From: Microcaldota archaeon
Lineage (GTDB): Archaea > B1Sed10-29 > JACOVT01
Direction of reading: 5' to 3'
Assembly: GCA_016177165.1 (NCBI GenBank)
Contig: JACOVT010000059.1
Span: forward strand, 1-11,309
Length of the DNA: 11,309 nt
Under the pieces are notes generated by a model. The model worked only from the letters and a program-made list of their open reading frames with translations. It had not been told where the DNA came from and did not search any database. The translations under genes were made by a program, and so were the position numbers. Below are positions 1 through 5,918 of this stretch, in pieces. Each line of letters starts with the position of its first letter. The first letter of the stretch is position 1.

Positions 1-43
1 CGGCGAGCGCGGCCAGCAATCGCAACAGCTTGGTGTTTTTCAT
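1..43 (-). CDS. N-terminal fragment of an unidentified gene following S27e
   Basis: An ATG lies two bases after the S27e stop codon and opens a frame that stays open to the window edge. Only 14 codons are visible, reading MKNTKLLRLLAALA. The lysines followed by a leucine/alanine run could be the start of a signal peptide or an amphipathic helix, but this is too short to identify. In many archaea the gene after L44e and S27e encodes translation initiation factor aIF2 alpha; these residues do not look like the usual start of that protein. The tight spacing suggests co-transcription with S27e. It may be an unrelated gene or not a gene at all. Confidence 0.35.
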   Translation of the reverse strand, partial: MKNTKLLRLLAALA

Positions 44-45
44 TT

Positions 46-243
46 TCAATCAAGCACTTTGACTATCTTGGCAAGAACCACGGCTTTTCCTCCCGTGGGC
101 TTGAGGACGGTTTTCCCGCAGACGAGGCAGGAGACTTCCGAGGCCGCCGAACCGAAGACTATCTGCTCGTTGCTGCAGTCGTTGCAGCGGATGCGCAGGA
201 AGCGCGACTCTGGAAGCCTCATTACGTCTTCGGGTGTTTTCAT
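46..243 (-). CDS. rps27e: Small ribosomal subunit protein eS27 (S27e)
   Basis: This is a 65-residue zinc-ribbon protein of the small ribosomal subunit, shared by archaea and eukaryotes. Four cysteines in two CxxC pairs (C20, C23 and C39, C42) form the zinc site, and the length is normal for the archaeal family. The frame can be extended 20 codons upstream, but that would run over the end of L44e and adds nothing family-like. I therefore start at the ATG four bases after the L44e stop, preceded by GAGTGA, a partial Shine-Dalgarno motif that contains that stop codon. The L44e-S27e pair is a conserved archaeal unit, and the two proteins are surely made together. Confidence 0.93.
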   Translation of the reverse strand: MKTPEDVMRLPESRFLRIRCNDCSNEQIVFGSAASEVSCLVCGKTVLKPTGGKAVVLAKIVKVLD

Positions 244-247
244 GGTA

Positions 248-532
248 TCACTCTTTCTTTGAAATCTCCGGCTTCTTTTTGGAATGCCTCCACACCTTGG
301 CATGGAGCTTGCCGCACGCCGAACAACGGAGCATGAACGAGCGTTTCTGGCTCTGCTTGACCTTGCGTACTTTTCCCGCGACCTTGCTCGTGTAACCCAC
401 GGTTTTGCGTTCGTGCTTCAGTTGGCCCCAAGCCATCGAGCGGGTTGCCCGCTTCTTTAGCTCGGAAACCTTGTGCTGCGTGTGCTTCCTGCAGAAAGGA
501 CAATACACATTAATCAACGGTGGTATCTTCAT
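248..532 (-). CDS. rpl44e: Large ribosomal subunit protein eL42 (L44e)
   Basis: This is a 94-residue basic protein of the large ribosomal subunit. Two zinc-binding pairs are visible: CPFC at residues 11-14 and CSAC at residues 70-73. Between them lies a lysine/arginine-rich stretch, as usual for the family, and the C-terminus is strongly basic. The start is the ATG that gives the family N-terminus (MKIPP then YCPFC); nine extra codons upstream would be untypical. A TATA-like GCTTAAAAAC lies about 30 bp upstream, at the end of the HD-domain gene, so L44e-S27e may have its own leaderless promoter besides read-through from the primase-GINS operon. Confidence 0.95.
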   Translation of the reverse strand: MKIPPLINVYCPFCRKHTQHKVSELKKRATRSMAWGQLKHERKTVGYTSKVAGKVRKVKQSQKRSFMLRCSACGKLHAKVWRHSKKKPEISKKE

Positions 533-560
533 GCTGACCGTGATTGTTCTGGCGCGCATT

Positions 561-570
561 GTTTTTAAGC
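561..570 (-). promoter_or_regulatory. Possible TATA box for L44e-S27e
   Basis: On the minus strand this reads GCTTAAAAAC, centred about 33 bp before the L44e ATG and overlapping the stop codon of the HD-domain gene. The distance is slightly longer than the roughly 26 bp seen for other boxes in the window, so this is a weaker call. Confidence 0.35.
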
Positions 571-1125
571 GTTCCTTTCAAGACTGCGCCATGCGCGAAA
601 CTCGCTCATGATTGCCTCAAGCTTGGCGTTGTTCCTTTTTGCCATGCTGCGGGCCAGGCGGGTGTGCAGCCTTTTTTCCCTCCTGATGGCCCGGTCATGG
701 GCGGCCTCCATCGCGCTCTCGAATCCCATCCCTTTTGTCAGTACGTAGTAGCAAGCGGTGCGTATTGTTCCAAACGGACCCATCGCGTCCAGCATGTCGG
801 CCTCTGTCACCACGCGGGCTTCTATCGATGGGGCGCGCAGGTCGGGTTTGCCGCGCAGGCGGTCGCGGAAATCAAGGCATTCGAGAATGCGCGACGCTAG
901 CTTAGTCTTTATGGAGTGTTTCTTGATGTACCGCCGGGCGACGCGCACGTCATGCAGCTGGTGCATCATCGCAGATGCCACGCAAACTTGCTGGTCGGCG
1001 CCCGCAGAGCGCGCCAGCCGGCGCGCCAACGCCATGGTACGCAGCGCATGCGAACGTCCATGGGTGGGTTCCTGCTTGTCATAAAAGTTGGTGAACAGGT
1101 CGCGCCGGAGGGAAGATAGCGTCAT
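565..1125 (-). CDS. HD-domain phosphohydrolase, YpgQ/YedJ-like
   Basis: This is a 186-residue protein with the layout of metal-dependent HD phosphohydrolases. H22/H26 lie in a THGRSH segment, H58-D59 in HQLHDV, and the EADMLDAMG segment (D110, D113) is followed by GTIR. The last segment strongly resembles the DADRLDAIGAIG signature of the YpgQ/YedJ group, whose bacterial members act on nucleotides or phosphate esters; the substrate here is unknown. The first histidine segment lacks the usual aspartate (HGRSH rather than HDxxH). The start is the ATG preceded by GAGTGG. A GTG four codons upstream is possible but overlaps that motif. The gene lies between GINS and L44e and is probably the last gene of the primase operon, so a nucleotide-related housekeeping role would fit, but that is inference. 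Confidence 0.8.
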   Translation of the reverse strand: MTLSSLRRDLFTNFYDKQEPTHGRSHALRTMALARRLARSAGADQQVCVASAMMHQLHDVRVARRYIKKHSIKTKLASRILECLDFRDRLRGKPDLRAPSIEARVVTEADMLDAMGPFGTIRTACYYVLTKGMGFESAMEAAHDRAIRREKRLHTRLARSMAKRNNAKLEAIMSEFRAWRSLERNA

Positions 1126-1176
1126 GTGGGTTTCCACTCGCTTCAGGTATTTGTTTGCTCCAGTCGGGGGCTGCGT

Positions 1177-1752
1177 TTACATGGCTTCTGCGAACTGGCG
1201 CGTGAGGAGGAGCTCGGCCTCTTTCTTGGGAAGCTTGACTATCGCGTTGGCCTCGAACGGGCCGTATTCCCTCATGTCCGAGGAGACGAACTTGGGTATG
1301 TTCTTGACTATCCTTATGAGCGTTTCGCTGAAGCCGTTGTTCTCCGCGGGCTGCTGCGGCTGCGCGGCGGGTTGGGGCGTGGCGGCGTGTGGTTTGGGCG
1401 CGGCGCCTACGAGCGACCCGTCGAACTCTTCACGGAACTGCCTCATCGAAGAGACGAGCGAATCAAAAACCTTCCTTTCGCCGCCAACGAGCTTTGCGTC
1501 GTCCTCGCCTGTCCTGATGAAGCGCAGCGCCTTCATGGAGAGCTTTTGTTCCCTGCGCTCGAAAATGTCGCGAGACATCTTGATCACGTTCTCAAGCGCG
1601 CGCAGGTCCTCGGGAGAGTGGGTGGATTCGTACTTGGAGCGGCATTCGCCAACGAGCTGCCGCAGTTCCTGATAGAAGCCGTCGGTGATGTCTGCTAGCT
1701 TGGCAGAGTTGCGTTCCATGCGCTGAAATGTCCGTAGATCTTCAACGTTCAA
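1177..1752 (-). CDS. gins51: GINS complex subunit, Gins51 (GINS15) type
   Basis: GINS links the MCM helicase to the replisome and stimulates unwinding. The product has a helical A domain (about residues 1-115), a proline/alanine/glutamine-rich linker (about 116-139) and a C-terminal B domain (about 140-191) with YGPFE followed by a KLPKKEAELLL segment. A domain first and B domain last marks the Gins51 rather than the Gins23 type. I chose a TTG start because AGGTG lies five bases upstream and the resulting N-terminus (MNVEDLRTF, soon followed by FYQEL) fits the family. A GTG nine codons upstream (position 1779) gives a longer form without a ribosome-binding site. The gene follows PriS by about 60 bp on the same strand, a common archaeal arrangement. 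A nearby Gins23 is not seen. Confidence 0.85.
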   Translation of the reverse strand: MNVEDLRTFQRMERNSAKLADITDGFYQELRQLVGECRSKYESTHSPEDLRALENVIKMSRDIFERREQKLSMKALRFIRTGEDDAKLVGGERKVFDSLVSSMRQFREEFDGSLVGAAPKPHAATPQPAAQPQQPAENNGFSETLIRIVKNIPKFVSSDMREYGPFEANAIVKLPKKEAELLLTRQFAEAM

Positions 1753-1814
1753 AGAAGCACCTTCACTTATTTCACGCACGGCATATTTATCGATTTCTAC
1801 CAGTTGAAACTTTC

Positions 1815-2885
1815 TTACAACGGCGTGGCTGCGCCTTTTGCCACGAGGAACACCGCCGCAAACTCTGGGAGTTCGTAGTCGGCGCCGCTTTCGAACGGGC
1901 CGAATGACTGGTCCTTCATTGTGATGGAGGCCTCGTCGCGCAGCATTTTCACGCGGAACGGGGCGCTGGAAAGCGCCACGGCGTGCTTGAACGGTTCGAA
2001 CTTTTCAAGATCGTTGACGTAGCAGCAGAGCAGCCCGGTCGTCCCGTGTATTGTCGAAGGCATGCGTATAAGGCGGGAGAGGTCGAAGGTGACGCTCTGG
2101 TCGATGTCATTGCCCATCCGTGGAACGAGGTCGGAGACGAGCCGCTTCCAGACGTTGTCGGCGCCGCGCACGACATCGTAGCTTCCGCGCGAAAGCGCCT
2201 CGCGTATTTCCTGCGGCCGCTTCTTTAGTGCTAACGCGAGGGAGGGGGATGCCTTGAATAGGTCGGCGTCATCCAGCCGGGTGTTCAGCGCGCGCGCGAG
2301 TTTCCCGCGCCAGCCTCCCGAATCGGGCGTCGCACCCTTCATGAAGTCGGTTATGCTGTCCAAGGGTATTCCCTTGCCCTGAAGGTAGTCGATTATCTCG
2401 CGCCGCGCCTCCTGATTGACTTGGCGGATGCTTTCGTCCCGTACGTGCACGTGGAAGCCGCGGTTGCCCGAGAATGCCACTTGTATCTGCTTTTGAGAGA
2501 AGCCGAAGTCTGCCTTGAGGAAGTCGTCGATGAGCCTGAACGTTTGTTGTTTGGTGTCGGACATGCACCTGAAGCAGGCCAGCGAGGAGTGCGAACATTC
2601 AGTGTCAAACTCAAAGACGAGATCGGCGCCGAGGAAGCTTTTTTTGGGCATTGGGCGCGCGTCAGGGAACTCGTAATAAGCGACGCTGTACGAGGCGTAG
2701 AGCGGGGCGTTCTCCACGAAGTATTTCCTTAGCTCCTTTTCTTCGGCGAACGAGTAGTGGCGCGAGTCGATCTTTTTTTCGTTGCCGAAGCCGAACTCCC
2801 TTTTCTTGAAGTCCGGCGGCGGCGACACGCCGTTCCGCGAGTAATGGCCTCCTAGGCGTTCTTTTAGCCAGTTTCGCGTGTCCAT
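1815..2885 (-). CDS. priS: DNA primase small (catalytic) subunit PriS
   Basis: This is a 356-residue catalytic subunit of the archaeal/eukaryotic primase, which makes primers for replication. Visible motifs are REFGF (29-33), the metal-binding segment LVFEFDTE (89-96), a zinc-knuckle region (C97, H99, C104, C107), SGNRGFHVHV (139-148) and a C-terminal D268 followed by RLIRMPSTIHG (271-281). The metal site normally reads DxD; here it is ExD (E92, D94). The last 30 residues contain FGPFE and ELPEFAAVFLVAKGAA, resembling the B domain of GINS encoded just downstream. The ATG lies four bases after the PriL stop, and that stop sits inside AAGTGA, so PriL and PriS are probably translationally coupled. 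Confidence 0.96.
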   Translation of the reverse strand: MDTRNWLKERLGGHYSRNGVSPPPDFKKREFGFGNEKKIDSRHYSFAEEKELRKYFVENAPLYASYSVAYYEFPDARPMPKKSFLGADLVFEFDTECSHSSLACFRCMSDTKQQTFRLIDDFLKADFGFSQKQIQVAFSGNRGFHVHVRDESIRQVNQEARREIIDYLQGKGIPLDSITDFMKGATPDSGGWRGKLARALNTRLDDADLFKASPSLALALKKRPQEIREALSRGSYDVVRGADNVWKRLVSDLVPRMGNDIDQSVTFDLSRLIRMPSTIHGTTGLLCCYVNDLEKFEPFKHAVALSSAPFRVKMLRDEASITMKDQSFGPFESGADYELPEFAAVFLVAKGAATPL

Positions 2886-2889
2886 GTGT

Positions 2890-3888
2890 TCACTTTGCAG
2901 CAGGTTTTGCGGCCAGCTTTCTTGCCATCATGCGCTTGTAGTACATGGCGGGGTTGGGCCACTTGCATGTCTCGTCCCTGAAGCACAGCCCGAGTGATTC
3001 CATCTTTACGCAGTTGGGGCAGGAGTACTTTACGCGCGAGGACTTGAGGCCGTACGCGTGCTCCAGGTGGTAGCGCGTCTTCTGTTCGTTCCAGTTGGGC
3101 TGTTTCCTGAAGAAGTCGATGGCAGTATCTATTGGTATGTGCGTGTTTGCACAGAATGTGGCTAGAGCGAATCGCGGCATGTGCCCAACCTTTTCAGAGG
3201 ACTGCAGGTCTGACAGTATTCTGCGCATGCATGGCGGCGCTGCGTGCATGTCGAAATCCCCCAGCGGGAGGTCTGGCTCGGCTGTCTTGCGGAACTTTTT
3301 CAGTTCGTTTGCCCAAAAGGTGAATATTTTTGGGACCGAGTTCTCGTCCACCCTTGTGGAGGTTATGGACTGGAACACTGCCTCTGATATCATTGACTCC
3401 AGTGCATCGCGCGTGACACTCACGTTTCCTTTTGACAGTGATTGAGTGGCAAGCTTGGAGTCTTTTGGCATCAGCCGCAGGAAATCGGTCAGCGGGACGA
3501 CATGCTCGCTGCCTTCGGCCGAGAGCTTGAAGAACTGGGAGGACAGCTCCCGGATGGTTTCGTCTGGCTCGAACTTGAGGAAGTACTTGGCGCGCTCTGC
3601 CTCGGCGCGCGCGAACTGCTTTAGCATGAACCCGTCTTTTGAGAGTGAAATGATCATTTTCGACAGCGGGAACGAGAACGTCTCGTTGAGCAGGAAGGTC
3701 TCTTGGGACGAGACTATTTCGTTCAGCTTTGCGGCAAAGTCGGCCCGCCTAAGAGAAGCTTCAACGCGCTTTGCTGACTGGGCCAGCAGGTCATCGGCTA
3801 CCGAACTCACGTCGAGTTTGCGCAACAGCTGCCTTGCCTGCTGTGAGAATGGGTATTTGGCGCAGAAGCGCAGTTCTCCAAGGAGCAT
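2890..3888 (-). CDS. priL: DNA primase large subunit PriL
   Basis: This is a 332-residue regulatory subunit that partners PriS in primer synthesis. The C-terminal domain carries the cysteines that bind a 4Fe-4S cluster in this family: C220 (PPCMRRIL), C293 (CPNC, with an extra C290), C302 and C308. Around them are the family landmarks HMPRFALA, an LEHAYG segment and a final NPAMYY where most members have HPLxYY. I chose the ATG giving MLLGELRF...KYPF because it matches the family N-terminus and lies 26 bp after the centre of a TTTTATT box, as expected for a leaderless mRNA. An ATG five codons upstream (3903) is possible. The longest open frame would overlap the PKD gene and is unlikely. Confidence 0.93.
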   Translation of the reverse strand: MLLGELRFCAKYPFSQQARQLLRKLDVSSVADDLLAQSAKRVEASLRRADFAAKLNEIVSSQETFLLNETFSFPLSKMIISLSKDGFMLKQFARAEAERAKYFLKFEPDETIRELSSQFFKLSAEGSEHVVPLTDFLRLMPKDSKLATQSLSKGNVSVTRDALESMISEAVFQSITSTRVDENSVPKIFTFWANELKKFRKTAEPDLPLGDFDMHAAPPCMRRILSDLQSSEKVGHMPRFALATFCANTHIPIDTAIDFFRKQPNWNEQKTRYHLEHAYGLKSSRVKYSCPNCVKMESLGLCFRDETCKWPNPAMYYKRMMARKLAAKPAAK

Positions 3889-3910
3889 GCCCTTGTTGTG
3901 CATGGGGGGC

Positions 3911-3917
3911 AATAAAA
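3911..3917 (-). promoter_or_regulatory. TATA-like box for the PriL-PriS-GINS operon
   Basis: TTTTATT on the minus strand, in the short gap after the PKD gene stop, is centred 26 bp before the preferred PriL ATG. This would start a leaderless mRNA for the primase operon and uncouple it from the secreted-protein gene upstream. Confidence 0.5.
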
Positions 3918-3928
3918 TGATGCTGGCG

Positions 3929-5623
3929 TCAGGTAAAGTAGGTGGTCTGGAAGGAGGTGTCGCGGCTGAAAGCAATCCAGTCGTTTGCTGTTTGCAGCCA
4001 ACGGTAGCCGTCCCCGGCCGGGTAGGGGTCCCCGTTGTGGAAGTAGAAGTTCTGGTTGTCGCCTGCGGGCTTTGCCACTATGTAATAAGTGCTGCCCGGG
4101 GTCACGTCTTGGTGTATCGGAATCGGCACGTACTCGTTGTTGTTGAGGTAGGAGTTTATCGTGTCCGCATCGAGGGTCGCGCTTGCCAGATCCTGCCCGC
4201 CAATGGCGGAGCGCAGCGATACGGTCGTGTTGCCCCATGATGAGCCGCCCATTTTCAGCTTTACCCGTTCCACGCGGTTTACTGATGGGACGAATGACTG
4301 GGCTATTAGTTTGGGATCGTGGCCCGGTCCTGCAGTTACTATCATTCCGGCGTTCAGGTCGGTACCCTGATCCACACGCTCTTCTGGCACGAAGACTTCC
4401 ACGACGTTTTTAGTGGAGTTTGAGGCGCCGCTGTCGTCTGTAACCGTGAGCTTGACTGTTACTAGGCCGCTGAAGTTGGTGAACGCGAAGTCCACCACCT
4501 TGCCGCTGCCCGTGCCGCCGTTTCCAAAGTCCCAGTCATAAGAGGCGATCGTGCCGTCGTCATCCTTGGATGCCGAGGCGTTGAAAGTGCAGTTCCTGTA
4601 CATGAAGCAGGTTGACGAGTTGGTGAAGCTGGCGTGGGGAATCCGGTTGTCGGTGACCACATTGACTGCCGCAGCTGATTTGGCGCGCTGCCTTACGCGG
4701 CCGTTGTGTTCGATGCGGTTCCATGTAAGGTCGAGCTGTGCATTATGGATTCCCGGCGTGCCGTAGGCGTGCGTTGTTTGCAGCATCACCAGTTGGTCTA
4801 GGTGGTTGTTGTTCTGGCCATCATGAGCCTCTACCACTCTCAGGTTGCAGCCATTGGCTTGGGTGCCGTCGCCGAACGCCCATGCGCAGTCGATGCCCAG
4901 CGGGTCGAAATCGCTCTTGCTGAAGAAGGCGTAAACGTAGAACTGTTGCGGGACCAATGAAAGCGTCGTGTTGGGCTGTATCATCCACAAGTCGACCCAT
5001 TCGCCCTTTTCCTTCTTGTGCGAGTTTGGCACGACCGCATAGGCGTAGTCCGACGTTTCTGCACCATCGTTGTCCTTGGACTCCACCCAAACGGTGTAGA
5101 CGCCGCTTTTCGGATAGGCGTGCTTTATTCGTTCGTCCACGACCTTCTTTTTGGGGCGGAAGTCGGAGACCTGCCCGTCGCCGAAGTTGATCGAGTAATA
5201 GTCTATCTTCCCGTCAACGTCCCTGAGCTGCGTGTGGAAATCGACCGTCATTTTTCCCTTGTTCTCTTTCGCAAAGTCGGGCTGCTCGATGAAACTCTTT
5301 GGCGGGCTGTTTATCACGTCAAAGTCCACTGATCCGGAAGCTGTCTTGCCGTTGTTGTCCACAGCAGTACACTTGGCGGTGTATTGGCCGAGCGCCTTGT
5401 ACTTGTGGGTTATCAATTGGAATATTGTTTGGGCATTGGTGCCGTCGCCAAAGTCCCAGTTGTAAGTCATCGGCTGGAACCCTGCCGGCGCGCAGATGAG
5501 CTGGGCGTTCTGGTTGCGGTATACTGGCTCGGCAACGCTGACTGCCACTGAATGCGAGTTGGCCAGCACTACTGCTGCGAGCAGCAATACCCCGACCAGC
5601 ATGAATAACGGGTTGCGTAACAC
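3929..5623 (-). CDS. Secreted multi-PKD-repeat surface protein
   Basis: This is a 564-residue exported protein. The N-terminus (Arg3, then a hydrophobic stretch at about 6-21 ending ANS) looks like a signal peptide. Four PKD-type beta-sandwich repeats follow, marked by WDFGDGT (56-62), INFGDG (145-150), WAFGDGT (248-254) and WDFGNGG (374-380). A C-terminal domain of about 130 residues (AQSFVPSV onward) resembles a beta-sandwich often found at the end of archaeal surface proteins. Cysteine pairs C44/C85, C246/C259 and C339/C345 may form disulfides, and several NxS/T sites could be glycosylated. No C-terminal membrane anchor is seen. The start is GTG with a TATA box 29-37 bp upstream; the next ATG would cut off the positively charged end of the signal peptide. 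The ligand is unknown; PKD repeats usually serve protein or sugar binding or act as spacers. Confidence 0.87.
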   Translation of the reverse strand: MLRNPLFMLVGVLLLAAVVLANSHSVAVSVAEPVYRNQNAQLICAPAGFQPMTYNWDFGDGTNAQTIFQLITHKYKALGQYTAKCTAVDNNGKTASGSVDFDVINSPPKSFIEQPDFAKENKGKMTVDFHTQLRDVDGKIDYYSINFGDGQVSDFRPKKKVVDERIKHAYPKSGVYTVWVESKDNDGAETSDYAYAVVPNSHKKEKGEWVDLWMIQPNTTLSLVPQQFYVYAFFSKSDFDPLGIDCAWAFGDGTQANGCNLRVVEAHDGQNNNHLDQLVMLQTTHAYGTPGIHNAQLDLTWNRIEHNGRVRQRAKSAAAVNVVTDNRIPHASFTNSSTCFMYRNCTFNASASKDDDGTIASYDWDFGNGGTGSGKVVDFAFTNFSGLVTVKLTVTDDSGASNSTKNVVEVFVPEERVDQGTDLNAGMIVTAGPGHDPKLIAQSFVPSVNRVERVKLKMGGSSWGNTTVSLRSAIGGQDLASATLDADTINSYLNNNEYVPIPIHQDVTPGSTYYIVAKPAGDNQNFYFHNGDPYPAGDGYRWLQTANDWIAFSRDTSFQTTYFT

Positions 5624-5640
5624 AGAACCAGCAGTGTTAC
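5617..5640. repeat. Inverted repeat over the PKD gene start codon
   Basis: GTAACAC (5617-5623) and GTGTTAC (5634-5640) form a perfect 7-bp inverted repeat with a 10-nt spacer. One arm contains the GTG start codon of the PKD gene and the other lies between the start codon and the TATA box. A third copy of GTAACACAG occurs at 5751-5759. It may be a repressor site or an mRNA hairpin hiding the start codon. Confidence 0.55.
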
Positions 5641-5651
5641 TACTCTCTCGG

Positions 5652-5660
5652 GTATATTAA
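5652..5660 (-). promoter_or_regulatory. TATA box of the PKD-protein gene
   Basis: TTAATATAC on the minus strand is a good archaeal TATA element. Transcription would begin near 5630, giving a very short leader before the GTG start and placing the inverted repeat across the transcription start. Confidence 0.6.
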
Positions 5661-5759
5661 TACTGCGGGCGCGCAGCTTGCCGAAGGAGTGAGTGTAAGG
5701 AACAAAGATGAAATGTTTGGCAGGCTAGCGGGCCAGCAATCAGGCAGCGGGTAACACAG

Positions 5760-5836
5760 TCCCCTTCCTTTCTTTCTTTCTTCCTTTCTTTCTTCCTTCC
5801 TTTCTTTCTTCCTTCCTTTCTTCCTTTATTTTTTTT
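5760..5836. repeat. Polypyrimidine/polypurine tract with a 16-bp repeat unit
   Basis: The plus strand has 68 pyrimidines in a row (5760-5827), then one A and eight T. Within it the unit CCTTTCTTTCTTCCTT occurs twice in tandem (5783-5798, 5799-5814) and then in part. Such mirror-like homopurine tracts can adopt triplex DNA. In the minus-strand direction the tract lies downstream of PCNA and would give a purine-only RNA stretch. It is the main content of the 295-nt space between PCNA and the PKD gene; I see no convincing gene there. Confidence 0.9.
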
Positions 5837-5869
5837 GCTTACTGCCATTCAACTTTTTTATTCCAGCCA

Positions 5870-5913
5870 TCTAGATGGTAGGTGCTTGCTTTCTAGATAG
5901 CGGGTGCTTTGCT
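5870..5913. repeat. Imperfect 22-bp direct repeat with a 12-bp palindrome
   Basis: TCTAGATGGTAGGTGCTTGC (from 5870) and TCTAGATAGCGGGTGCTTTG (from 5892) are adjacent imperfect copies. The first overlaps the perfect palindrome CCATCTAGATGG (5867-5878). The repeat lies just after the PCNA stop codon and its role is unknown. Confidence 0.55.
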
Positions 5914-5918
5914 CGGGC

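Noticed and set aside
1088..1698. Two overlapping plus-strand frames of about 190 codons opposite GINS
   Set aside because: They mirror a GINS gene with a clear A/B-domain layout and have no recognisable domains.
3889..3975. Longer PriL N-terminus starting at 3975
   Set aside because: It would overlap the PKD gene, adds a proline-rich stretch unlike the family, and lies upstream of the likely TATA box.
3446..4240. Long plus-strand open frame of 264 codons opposite PriL and the PKD gene
   Set aside because: It spans two well-recognised minus-strand genes, has a serine-rich shadow composition and has no motifs.
5657..5848. Open frame of 63 codons on the minus strand, rich in Lys, Arg and Glu
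   Set aside because: Its first half is a translation of the polypurine tract and its second half has no family features. It is most likely an accident of the repeat.
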